DNA of 64,000 nucleotides from assembly GCA_935421135.1 (NCBI GenBank), contig OW285197.1:7059223-7123222 (forward strand), given 5' to 3'. Source of the DNA: Bugulina stolonifera (taxonomy: Eukaryota > Bryozoa > Gymnolaemata > Cheilostomatida > Bugulidae). This document shows, piece after piece, positions 1 to 22,358 of the stretch. The position numbers and the translations under genes were made by a program. Position 1 is the stretch's first letter. The number at the start of each line of letters is the position of its first letter. The notes under the pieces are model-generated. The model was not told the origin of the DNA and searched no databases. It was given only the letters and a program-made list of their open reading frames with translations.

Positions 1-1390
1 GGTTGTATTGTTTGCATGGTGACCAAATGTTGATTTATATCAATTGATAAGTTTGCTTTAGGTCTATATTATACTATACAAGCTGTAGGCTATATAACAC
101 TCCACTCATATAGTGTACAGTAGAAGTTGTTTGACCATTGGCTGTCACAGATGGACTTGCTCCTCAATAGTAGGTACTGAATCCAGGGCTGTTTGTATAA
201 AATACGTCTAGTTTGTTACTAGGATATGCATGTATGTGAATGCTGGTCATTCTGCTAATAAAAAAATATAATCTTTGGGAACTTTGGTGAAACTGAGTCA
301 GAGAACCCTATATAGAACAACACTTCCCATCCACTTGTCACTGCTCATCAGCTGATCTCATTTGACACTCTTTTGGGCACTTGCTAAGTACTTGTTACTA
401 TCTGAAAAACTTCCCACTATTACGCAAGCTTTAGGGGTGGACAAAGCAATAAGCAAAGGGTGGATAAACTCAATGAGAAAGTAGTGGAAAACCACAATAG
501 GGAAGGGTTTGATAGATAGACATGGTGAGTGACCAGACTGTGTACAGACCTAGACTGAGAGTCTTGTCTAGGTATTATGGTTGCTTCCTCTTGTTCTTAC
601 ATCCAACACTGTTATTGGTGACAGTTTTATAGCCACCAGGGGAGACTACTTCAAAGTAATGATTCTGGTGGATTATGCAGTGCACATCAATTAATAATAA
701 TATACCACCATATCATTGTGTATTGTTATGAAATACTGAAAAAACTGTGAGTAATGTTTCCTTCTTTTCCAAACAACAGATCCTTGTAGAATATAGCTCT
801 GCACCCCTATGTATACCTACATGTACAAGCATTCATATGTGCTATGTTACATAATACCTGCTATACAGTGCATTGGTTTATTCCCCTGAGTTATTAGCAA
901 TTACCTGTCATTAATTCTTGAGTTATGTAGGTTTTTCTATTTACATGTACATGTACATACAACATTGTATCAAATAGGTACACAGTTCAAAAAGTGTGGT
1001 TTGCAACTGGATGTCTAGTTACCGACTTAGAGTTCTTAGGCATTCTGGTTTTCGAAAAGGCCGTTTTTAAGTGAAATGAGAATTTCAAATCATCACAAAT
1101 TTTAGCAATATGGGTTTATATTAGAATAGAACCCATATATCTGCCTCTACTCGACGTTATCCTAATATACGTACTAGTGTGTTATACGACCTTATGGTGA
1201 CCTTTATGCCTGGCTGTGCTATGACAATATATACAATATATACAGTATAAATTACTCGCGAGTGTGTTGCGATATGCAGGCAGTGTGTGCATTGTAATAT
1301 ATTAATTGCTTCATTTTGTGATGGGTGTGAGCGATGTATGTTCTATATGACTGAGTAGGAATAAAGAGGGTCCTTCCTATACTCTTTTGT

Positions 1391-1640
1391 CAGTTAGTAC
1401 TAGTCAGTCAGTACTAGTCAGTCAGTACTAGTCAGTCAGTACTAGTCAGTCAGTGCTAGTCAGTCAGTGCTAGTCAATCAGTACTAGTCAGTCAGTGCTA
1501 GTCAATCAGTACTAGCCAGTAGTAGTCAGTCAGTACTAGTTAGTAGTAGTCAGTACTAGTCAGTTAGTACTAGTCAGTCAGTACTACTCAGTCAGTACTA
1601 GCCAGCCAGTACTAGCCAGTAGTAGTCAGTTAATACTAGT
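1391..1640. repeat. CAGT/CTAG-rich tandem repeat
   Basis: About 250 bp of degenerate repeats of the unit CAGTCAGTACTAGT, with variants such as GCTAGTCAATCAGT. The same CAGT tetranucleotide recurs in four PKN introns. Confidence 0.9.
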
Positions 1641-1990
1641 CATAGATATGATGTATTTTTCAGTAATATAGTCATAGATATACAGATGTAGGACCTGTCT
1701 AATATTACTAGTAATTGCACATGGTATTAGTCTACTAGGTGGTATACTTTACTATAAACAGACTGCAAACTATGAAGTTGTGTCCCCCCTTAGTTAGGAG
1801 ATAATAATAGGGCAACATAACTAACCCAACTAACTGTATATGTTCTGTGATTTGTTCTCACCACCATTATCTCCCTTGATCTCCAATCTCTAGAGAAGTT
1901 CAGTGTAGTAGGCCTACCTGTACCTATGTTGTAGAGGACATTACCTACAATGTAATTGTTAGTAGGCCTACATGCAATGTATATCTACAG

Positions 1991-2175
1991 GTGTTATAAT
2001 ATTAGTAATAGTATAACAATGACATCTAGCTCTGTGCTGTAATATCAGTAATTGTATAGCAATGAGATCTAACACTGTGTTATAATATCAGTAATAGTAT
2101 AGCAATGCGATCTAGCTCTGTGCTGTAATATTAGTAATAGTAGGTGTAGCAATGAGATCTAACTCTGTGTTGTAC
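1991..2175. repeat. 43-bp tandem repeat next to first PKN exon
   Basis: Four to five copies of a 43-bp unit, starting at 1991, 2034, 2077, 2120 and partially at 2167. Each contains an AATAT(T/C)AGTAAT block followed by an AGCAATGAGATCTA-like block. The array ends about 20 bp before the first recognised PKN exon, so it probably lies in its 5' intron or 5' UTR. Confidence 0.85.
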
Positions 2176-2186
2176 ATGTAATATAT

Positions 2187-12899
<10,713 letters not shown>

Positions 12900-13241
12900 T
12901 ACATGATTGGACAGTTTATATTGTGATACTGACACAACTTGGTGCTCATTGGTCAATTTCACAGAGCACTTTTCGCTTCTATTGGCTGAACAGTCATGCT
13001 GCATGCTTTACCATTTTAAATTAGCTTGGTGCTGTTTGGACGAAGAACTCTGAGACTCAAAGCCTATTGGCTGTTATAACCTTTAGTTAAGCTTTTGGAT
13101 TTTCAATCATCAACTTTTATTTAATTTTATATTATTGAATGAATTTTTATACTTTTATGAATATTATATTAATTATTAGTTCATGTGCAGGAATAGATAC
13201 AAGCCAGTGTTCCATACTGCACTACTCCTAGTGGACTGAAA

Positions 13242-13312
13242 GGCTGTAGGCACAACCCCATCACTAGCTCAGTAGATATTATATAACTCTAGGGCTATGC
13301 ACTCTGTATACT
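13242..13312 (-). repeat. Dispersed 66-bp repeat, copy 2 (inverted)
   Basis: Inverted copy of 11785-11854, located in the likely PKN 3' UTR. With copy 1 it would let the PKN pre-mRNA form a long intramolecular stem of about 66 bp. Confidence 0.85.
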
Positions 13313-13453
13313 ACAGTCTAGTAAACAAGACCTAGGTCCAGTAGTTGAACCCCCTCTCTTATTAATATGACCACATGTATATGTATATACACATTTTATG
13401 TCTATCTCTCTGCTAATGTCTATGTACAGAATTGGGTATTACTGTTATTACAC

Positions 13454-13459
13454 AATAAA
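13454..13459 (+). terminator. PKN poly(A) signal AATAAA
   Basis: Canonical AATAAA hexamer about 555 bp after the PKN stop codon, and the best candidate for its 3' end. Cleavage would fall near 13475. Confidence 0.6.
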
Positions 13460-13491
13460 CAATGTTTCATACGAATGAGACACATTAACAT

Positions 13492-13497
13492 TTTATT
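13492..13497 (-). terminator. Poly(A) signal for minus-strand neighbour
   Basis: TTTATT on the plus strand reads AATAAA on the minus strand, about 335 bp after that gene's stop. Cleavage would fall near 13475, the same place as predicted for PKN. Confidence 0.55.
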
Positions 13498-13831
13498 CTC
13501 AAAGTTGACTACAAAAAATATTAAAAAGTACTGGAAAGAAGTATAGCCAAGTAGGTCTAACTAACCCAAATGTTTTCTTTGATGAATAATCTCAACAAAT
13601 TACTACTAGGCGTACAGACCTGCAATTCCTAGATCTAGAAGTTGCTACAAAAAGACAGAATTGCAATCCAGGAACTACAGGTTTGTCAAAGAAAACAATG
13701 GCCTCTATAATACACCTGAGGAAGTTATTAATTAAAACAATATAAATCAAGAAAGAAATTTATTTGGACGGAATTGCATAAATCACTAAACACTCGTTGC
13801 TGTTGAATTGGTCTTTTCGGCATTAGGGAAC

Positions 13832-16800
13832 TTAAGAGGGATGTTTTGATTTTGACTTGTTCATCTGGCGTTCAGCTCTGCGGAAGAAATAATATTAATA
13901 ATTACACAGAGAATAGATCTGTATAGTGTACAGGCATAACATCAGTGCAAGCAATATATTTATAGTATACAGGCATCACATCCATGCAAACAGTGAGAAA
14001 TTTAGTGTGCGTGTACTTGCCAAAGAATTGTTGATAATTGTTTTAGTAGTAAGTAGCAGGTGTTGATTTGTCATAGTATTGCGGTTTATGGCTAAACTAG
14101 TTGAGTATTTTTTGTACTACTACATGTATGTCAAATGCTAAAGGGGTTGACTGTAACATTGTATAATCAGTAATATACAATTTAGACTAGAGATAGTGTA
14201 GAGAAAAATGTTAATATTTTTCTTACTTTTGAACTAGTCTCTGAGCTTCTCTAAGTTTCTTGTATTCAGCTTTCAGCCATTTCTCAGGGGAGCTTAGCAG
14301 TCTGAAAAGACAAAAATATAGAATCAACCGACCAATGAAAGCATATCCACCAGGTATTGTCCAATCATAATCAGGATGTGTATTCTTGTATCTAGTAAGC
14401 CAATTAGTGCAAAGATAAGACATACCCAGCAGTGTAGAATTTTCTTCCCATCTCTTTTTGGCAGACACCAACTGGTTGCTCAGCTGGTGGAAAGAGTGAT
14501 CTACAGAAGAGAAAGAATAATATAGCAATATGTAACTATGGATACGCATCATACATGTATCAGTCTCAGTAAACTGGAAAATCTGACCTACAATTAATTA
14601 CACAGCTTACCTGTCCAGTGTAGATTTATCTAAGTCAATTCCCAGATGCTGTACTTTATGATAGACCTGCTCTATCTGTTCAATTTCCATGGGATCTTCT
14701 CTCTGTGGGTGGAAATAAATTGGAATATAATACAGCATCATGTTTGAGATGACTGACTGTGGAGTATATCCGAATAGAGGTATCAGAGTCCAGCAGTACT
14801 ACTGTAGCTAATGTGATACAGAATACCCGTGTCTTCCGCTTGGGGCAACTAAATAATCATCTAGTGGATACTTAGTGATACGTGGTAACATGGAATGCTA
14901 TTTATAGCAGAGATAGACCTACCTCCACGTGGTGTGTTGCAGTGTATGTAGGAGACGTGTTTGTAACCACCCGCCTTCTCACAGGAGCTGATTGAACTCT
15001 TCTACTAGGTTTGCTAACACTTCCTTTCTGTAAAGTTTAAAATAGTCCCACTGTATATACATAGTAGAGAGAGGATGACTGCTGCTCACTGTATGTACAT
15101 AGTAGAGAGAGGAAAACTACTGCTCACTGTATGTACATAGTAGAGAGATGATAACTGCTGATCGCGTAATAATTATAATGGTATCCGAGCAACTCAAACA
15201 TGCAGACGTACAGGAACTATTTAAACCCTCAGATGATTGCATAAAGTTACCTTAGTGTGATTGCTTGCTTTGTGCGAGTAGGCACTCTTTGGTCTGCTGT
15301 GGGTGGTGTCACCAGCCAGCCCTCCTTGATAGTTGTTCAGGGTGTCTGTAGTTTGTGGACTACAATTCTCATTTTCTAGAGCCTAAAACAGACGCACAGT
15401 TATCAATAACTACAAATAGCTGAGCAGAAGTATTAAATTATACTAAATAAAAAAAAAATCGATGCAACAGAATGCCATCAAAAAGTTGTTTTGTAATTTT
15501 GAGGACACCGAGACTGACTCTATTAACAGTACTTGGCTAACTGCTAAATGTTGTTTCACTGTATAATCAATGTATGATGTCATAAGATACTCACTATAGC
15601 AGTAGTGACATAATCTCTCTCCACTAGATGTCTCGGTCTATCGTTGATTGGTTCATTCTTTATTTCATCTGCAGCAGAAGAATACTCTACTTTGTCATTC
15701 ACAGATCTTTCTTTAATAGTTTTATCTGTTGTGACTCCATTAACGTATCCACTAAGTAGCTTTCTCTCCTGAGATCGCTCACGGTTCAACTTCCGCACCA
15801 CCGGAGCAGACTGTACTCGTGCTTGCCTTTTATTAGATATAACTACGTGTGGACTGTCTTGCACTGTTGTTGATTCTACCTTTTTATTGGCTGATTTAGG
15901 ACGGGCTGGAGGCTTCTTTGCACATTTCTCAAGATGGGCTTTTACATGTTCCGGAACTTTATACACAGATGTTGGAGGTCTAGAAGGGGTGAAGGTTGTG
16001 ACTTGATTATTTTCAACAACCTCCTCACTTCCTGTTAATGCAGTATATGATTGATTGAACAAAGTGACACAAATAGCTGCTGATTCAGTCAACATATCAT
16101 GGTGTTTGACACTACATCCCCGCATTGGAGACAATATGAACAGTGATGACACAATTTCATTGGCTGATTCCTCAAACAGCCAATCCATTAAAGCATGGTC
16201 TAATTACAAGCCTTGCCGATCTGTTTCGGGTTACAGATAATATTGGATATTATGACATCTCCATATTTACACAACATGTATAATCACAGGGTTTTCAATG
16301 TTCAAACTAGTATGCCGCTTGCACAAATAATAGTGTGTACTAAGCCATCCCATGAACTATTAACAGCTTGTACTAATCATTGGCATACAACCAGCTCGCA
16401 TGACTGTGTACTGAGAGTACGCCCTGACTGAGCTTGTTGAATGATTGCGAGTCGAGTCATTCCACGGCTCGACCTGAGCTTAGCCTATACTAGGTTTGAA
16501 CCATGGAAACCCTGTGAATGTGTTGTAAGACTGAAGAGAGTCAGAGTCTGTGTTTGCTTACCTTCTGCAAATGTCAAAGTCTTTATTACTTTTTTAATCG
16601 GCACCTCTGATTTTCTCTCAATGGTTGGAGAATTGCTGAATGTTACTTTCCTACAAGAGTATTAAACAATAAGTGTTCACAATCTCACAATAGCTCTTTC
16701 CACTGGTAAAATATTTGATAAAGATGCTCTTGATCCTCATATATAGAGTATGAACAACCAACCTGTTGTGGCTAGCAGTAGTAGTGGTTGGTTCTGATTG

Positions 16801-19800
16801 GTTAGATATTACATGTGCTGTAGACTGACTAGCTGACTGTTTCTTGGTTCCTTTAGTAAAATGAATCATTTAAACAGAAATAAGAACAGAACTAAGAAAC
16901 TCATTGAGATCAATTGAACTGCTGTGTACAGCAGTGGATAAGCGTATTACAAAACTTAAGAATATCCAGCAGGATGATGTCATAGTGAAGCAAATGTGAT
17001 CAGATGGCCTACCATTAAGAAGAGGCAATGACTCATAAAATTTTATATATTCTGTTTCAAAGCTGGGATTTGAGAAATCGTCTGCCCCACTTTTACTACT
17101 ATCAAACTAGTGTACTTAACTCGGCTGTGAATGAGTGATAAATGCAGAATCAGAAGACACCAACCTGGGGTTATAACAAGCTGCACACCGTCATCTTTGG
17201 GAGTAGCATCACATGTTTTGCTCTTTGACCTTGGTGGACCCTTACGACCTTTAATCCCTGAGTTGACCTTGCTGGTAACATTCGAGACATTTACTTTACC
17301 ACCAGGTGAGACGGCATATTTCTTCTTATAACTGAGAAATAACGTGTATGTTTGAGTCAGGAGGGGATACGGATATACAATTGGTAAGATTTAAGACATA
17401 TCTATTCACGTGTTTTAGAGTTTACATTTATCTACTAACTACTACTCGCTACCTACTAGCTACTGACTACTAGCCACCAACTACCAGTTACCGACTACTG
17501 GCTACTGATGACTAGTTACTGACTGCTAGCTACTGACTACTAGCCACTGGCTACTACTACTAGCTACTAATTACTAGTTACTGCCTACCAGCTACTGACT
17601 ACTAGCTACTGACTACTTGCTACTACTAGCTACCGACTACTAGCGACTGACTAATAGCTACTGATTACTAGCTACTGACTACTAGCTACCGATTACTAGC
17701 GACTGGCTAACAGCTACCGATTACTAGCAACTGAATACTAGCTACTGGCTACTTGCTACTACTAGCTACCGATTACTAGTGACTGACTAATAGCTACTGA
17801 TTACTAACTACTAACTACTGACTACTAGCTACTGACTACTAGCTACTGATTACTAGACACTAACTACTAGCTACTGACTACTAGCTACTGACTACTTACT
17901 ACTAACTACTTGCTACTGATTACTAGCTACTGATTACTAGCTACTGATTACTAGCTACTGATTACTAGCTACTGATTACTAGCTACTGATTACTAGCTAC
18001 TGATTACTAGCTACTGATTACTAGCTACTGACTACTGATTACTAGTTACTGACTACTTGCTACTAACCACTAGCTACTGATTACTGTCAACTAGGTCACC
18101 TTGGAGTCACAGCTTCCCACACGTTGGTCACATTTCTACTCTTTAGACCAAACTTCTTAGCCTGAGAATCAACATTGTAATCTCTTGCGGGCTCACTAAA
18201 GACCCCCTTTTCTCTAGCATTGCCTTTGTTCTCCAGATGATCAGTAGGCTGTCCAGTAGCACCACTAGCATCTGCTGTATCTGTTGTTTGCGATTGTTGA
18301 CTAATCTCTAGGAATTTTGGTATTGTAAATTCTACAAAATAACCAAAAATTAGCAGGAAAACGCGAAAAGAAATGGTGGTAGTATCCTAGATAAATCTTT
18401 CTATACAACCATTGATTAGGGAAATTAATATCCGACTTCAACTATCACAAAGAGAAATTGAAATTTCACACGACATCTTTGCTACCTATTACCTGTACCA
18501 TCAGCCTCTGCTTGCAGCCTGTTAATAGTTTTCTGTGATTCAAGTATCTGTAACTCCAGCTGCCTTTCAATCTCTTCTACTCTCTGGTTTATCTCATCAT
18601 CAATAGCTTCATAATCCCTCTCCTTGTTAACTAAGGGAATCTCTATATCTCCAATCTATTAAGTGCATATACAGTAATAGTACATGTCCACCAGAGTGAA
18701 CTTTTATATTTGCATGCATTAAGTATTTGCTGTTAAAATTTTAAGTAGTCTACTAGTGAATCTGAGGTACAGCACAAGCTACCATGACGCTAACATAGGT
18801 AAATCACTCTCAGCATGCAATCAGTGAATACATAACGCTACTGGTACACATGTATGTAGGAAATAACTTCCATTCACCCAATGGATGTGTCACCTCAATT
18901 TAATACTCGCAAGCTACGCGGACCTGTTCTGATTTGGAGATGTCAATGTTCCATCTGTACAGCAGTTCTTCCTCTTTCTCAAGGTCTCTTATTTCCTGCT
19001 CTGTTATTATCTTATTGATACCACTTCCTTCAATATCATAACTGTTGATATTTGTTTGTGTTGGAAGCACCTGTCCTGACATGCCATTGTATGCCAGTTT
19101 GTTGACTGATCGTTGGTCCCAATCGATAGGAGTCTTTGGTGTTACTGGTTTGCTTATGTGTGCATAAGAACTATCACTAATAGCACCTGTTGACTTTGTG
19201 TCATTAGCTACTGTACTGTGAACAGAGCTGGACAGTAGGGTACCTGCCAATGAAGTGTCACTAGCTGCATTATAGTGGACAGTGCTGCCTGGTAAAGCAC
19301 CTGTTGCAGCGTCATCCAGCTCGGCCCAGCAGTCAACTGACTGCGACATCCTCAGTGATGACCTCGTATCCCTATGAGTAGAAAGCACACAACATGATAT
19401 ATACATATTATATTATATTAATATGATAGTGCAATTATAGTAATACTAAACACATTGTAAGATTTTTTTAACCAGTAGCTATCCCGTGACCAAATACCTG
19501 ATCAACCTAGCCAACCAAATAAGGGAGCGCTTTGTCACACTAGTAAGAAGACATAAAAGCAGTGCATCACAAAATCATTAGCCAGACTGCTGTGACTTCA
19601 ACACTGATTACAAAGACATACATGTGCATGCACATGTATATAACTATTTCACCCTACTAGCCCTACTAAATGGAAACAACTCTAAACTCTACTAACTTCG
19701 TGTTCTGTGGTTTTCTGTAGAGAAGTGCCTTAAGCTCCGCCTCCAGTTCATCTTTCTGCCCATCAGCATCGCTACTAGTAGTCTGATGTCGGTTTTTACT

Positions 19801-22358
19801 CACCGATGCTCTATGAACAAAACAATATACACAGTGATTTCTGTTTGAAACCGCTATGAAATCTTTCCTGTAATACGCAAGAAAAACAGAATTATATAAG
19901 TAGAGTAATAGATTAGACTATTTAAATGGTCGAATCACCTCACCTTTCGCTTTCAGGAGAGAGTCGAGTATCTGCTAGCCTAGCCTTCAGTTCCTCAGTC
20001 ACGGTCACCTTGCCAGAAGTTAGATCAATATGAAGGTCATCTAGTAACCTAAACAAGCATACATGTAAAACTACAAGATGCCGTTACAGCTGACTAACCA
20101 GTTGCAAGAGTTGCTAGCCTACAGAGTAAACCACATGCTAGTATTGTACTGGTAAGCATGCATGCTTTGCTCACATCCACAATAAAGCAAATATTTAGTG
20201 AAATTATGATTTGGAGAGCATGGAACATTCACAGGTCATGTGACTGATCCTTAGCGACGGGAATTACTCTCAACATTTACAAACACTGTACATGTAGATG
20301 TACACGTCACTGTACATGTGGATGTACATGTCACTGTACATGTAGATGTACACGTCACTGTACATGTAGATGTACACGTCACTGTACATGTAGATGTACA
20401 TGTATGAGTTTGCATCTAGACAGAGCAATATCATCAACATTATCTTTACGATAAACAAGCAATCAACATTGTATTCCTGATCACAAGTATTTTTTTGAAT
20501 AATGTACGTATATGCATGCGAACCGGTAGTAGGTCCTCTATATTATACTATGTGATGTTCTTGACTGTCTTCAGCTTACCCCATGGTATGTTCATATGTG
20601 AACAAATGATATAAAATACCTCAGGGTTGGAATCTCCTCCTCTTCGTCTGCGGAATTCTGTGTGTCCGGTAGAGCTAGAGTCAGCATGTGCTTATGTTTA
20701 CTTTCTACCAAATGATTTGAATCAATTTGACCAGATTTCTTGGTTTCTAATCGGTCTACATTACTCCAATCATAAGCCATGTGACTAGAGCTATTCGCAT
20801 CATCTACTGATCCAGTGGATCTTGATGTTGATTGACTAGAGCTATCTGAGGAGTACTTTGATTGGCTGCTGCTATACAGAGGTACCGCAGGAGAACTGCA
20901 AGGTACTCTGGGATAATAGAGTAATTCTTCTACAAAGTACAAGTAGTGCTGATACTACATAAATCTGGTACCAAACTGCTAGCAGTAGCAATCTGAAACT
21001 TTTGGGCAAATGCTTAATGATAAACAGAAATATAATGTACAAGTTTCCTAAAAGAGTGCAATATTGTTTAAATTGTAAATCCTAATATTCTGCAGCCATC
21101 ATATAATTCATATTATATATACATGTGCATACCTTGATAATAACACTGTTGGAAAGCTGCAGAAATATTTGGCTTCATAATTTAAACAACATTGAACTTT
21201 ACTGGAGGACATGCGTCTAGTATTTCTGCCCGTTTGTCAAAAAAGTAGGTGACCACAATATAAGTACAAGTAATATAAAATTAAATAAAATATAACTCCT
21301 CATTATTGGCAATATTGCAGTAAATAAAAAAGTATAAAATACACTGCAACATTTACCATTTGCTAGACTGGAAGAACAGTTTTCCCGTCGGATACTATCA
21401 CCTGTAGCATTGTGACAGAGCAGTGCAGGCGATTCATCGTAGTAGAAGTGTGGCTGACATTTGGCAACTCCAGACAGGTGGAGGTCTCTATTAGAGCACA
21501 TGATTGTATAAAAAATAAAGATGTTAAGACTGAAACATAAATGACTTCACCTCTGAAGACTAGAAATGTTTAAGGCAGAGAAGAGATTGGAAATTGGTGC
21601 CTTCCCACTACAAGTTGGAGAAGTATTGGAAGCAGTAGGTGAAGCTTGATACTGATGAAATTTTCTAGCAAACATCGTATCAAGCATTATAGAACTATGA
21701 ATAGCAGTACTTGTAGTTTAGAAACAAATAAACCATTCTCTGAAAAAAGTGACCACAAAACTCACTGATATAAATTCATAGTAATTATTGAGTAATAGTA
21801 ACATGCACTAGTGGGCCTATTACCATTGAGAAAACAAACCTTTGAGGGCTACTTGCTTCGTTTTGACTTTTGTTATGATTAGAAGCAGTGAGCTGCTTAG
21901 CACTAAAGGGACGTGGTGGGCGACCTTTCTTCCCCGATGAAGGTCGAACTTTGTGGCTGTGACTAGAATTAGCTGTGTGCAAGGAACCTACATGAATAAA
22001 TGTGTTCTATGCTTCTATTGATATCTTTATTCAGGTTTTAAAATTCAATTGGATTTTTAACTTGATATGAATTATGGTCTGCAATCTCAACACATACATG
22101 ATTGTATACCTACATATTATAGTTTTGTGAAAGGTGGAGCCACAGCTCTTTGTTTTAACAAACATGTAGATTACACCTACACATTTAACCCATAACAATA
22201 CGCCTATATAACCTGTTACTGTGTCATTCATTACACCTACCTGTGTTGCTGCTGGTATTCCCTACCAACTTTGGGTCAATAATATTCATGTTGTATACTG
22301 ATAGGTTAGCCAGGGATTCATCAAGATTGTCACCTTGTTTGCCAATATTAGAAGACAT
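13832..22358 (-). CDS. Unrecognised Ser-rich, partly coiled-coil protein, 20 exons
   Basis: I do not recognise the family. Exons in transcript order: 22358-22241, 21987-21840, 21664-21551, 21487-21357, 20929-20620, 20048-19944, 19810-19697, 19371-18924, 18655-18493, 18331-18100, 17331-17165, 16850-16763, 16650-16562, 16199-15595, 15382-15251, 15027-14923, 14702-14611, 14500-14426, 14301-14227, 13877-13832. All phases agree and total 3357 nt (1118 residues). The start (MSSNIGKQGDNLDESL) is the first Met of the first exon. Most of it looks disordered, rich in Ser, Thr, Asn, with basic RPxSA-like patches (GRPPRPFSAKQL; ARPKSANKKV; RVQSAPVRRR). Acidic helical segments follow DEEEEIPTLRRLLDDLHIDL, and likely coiled coils are the exon at 18655-18493 (RVEEIERQLELQILESQ) and residues ending EQEIRDLEKEEELLYRW. 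The C terminus is basic (QRLVQKAERQMNKSKSKHPS). No signal peptide, membrane helix or catalytic motif is visible. A cytoskeletal or centrosomal scaffold is possible but only by general character. Confidence 0.85.
15049..15165. repeat. 38-bp tandem repeat in intron
   Basis: Three copies of a 38-bp unit (CACTGTATGTACATAGTAGA) at about 15049, 15087 and 15125. Each ends in an AGAGAGG/ATG-A(T/A)AACT block that resembles half of the dispersed GAGAGGACAACT palindrome. Confidence 0.8.
17425..18090. repeat. Long TAGCTACTGACTAC tandem array
   Basis: About 660 bp of degenerate repeats based on CTACTGATTACTAG / CTACTGACTACTAG, most regular at 17930-18035 where 12-bp units are near perfect. It fills most of the intron between the exons ending at 18100 and starting at 17331. 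Confidence 0.95.
20285..20405. repeat. 24-bp tandem repeat GTACATGTAGATGTACACGTCACT
   Basis: About five copies with a 24-bp period inside an intron of the minus-strand gene. The unit contains the palindrome GTACATGTAC-like core seen throughout the window. Confidence 0.9.

Larger units (their letters stand above)
1..2186. other. Upstream region without a supported gene
   Basis: No convincing coding exon is visible here. It holds the 5' flank or a large 5' intron of the protein kinase N gene. If PKN has an upstream first exon it would be in this stretch, but I could not identify one. Two tandem-repeat tracts, annotated separately, fill about 430 bp of it. Confidence 0.5.
12900..13831. other. 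Convergent intergenic / 3' UTR region
   Basis: Lies between the PKN stop and the stop of the minus-strand neighbour. No gene is visible; it holds the 3' UTRs, the inverted 66-bp repeat copy and both poly(A) signals. Confidence 0.7.

Noticed and set aside
20270..20458. Minus-strand Tyr/Met/Ser repeat peptide
   Set aside because: It is the 24-bp GTACATGTAGATGTAC repeat inside an intron.
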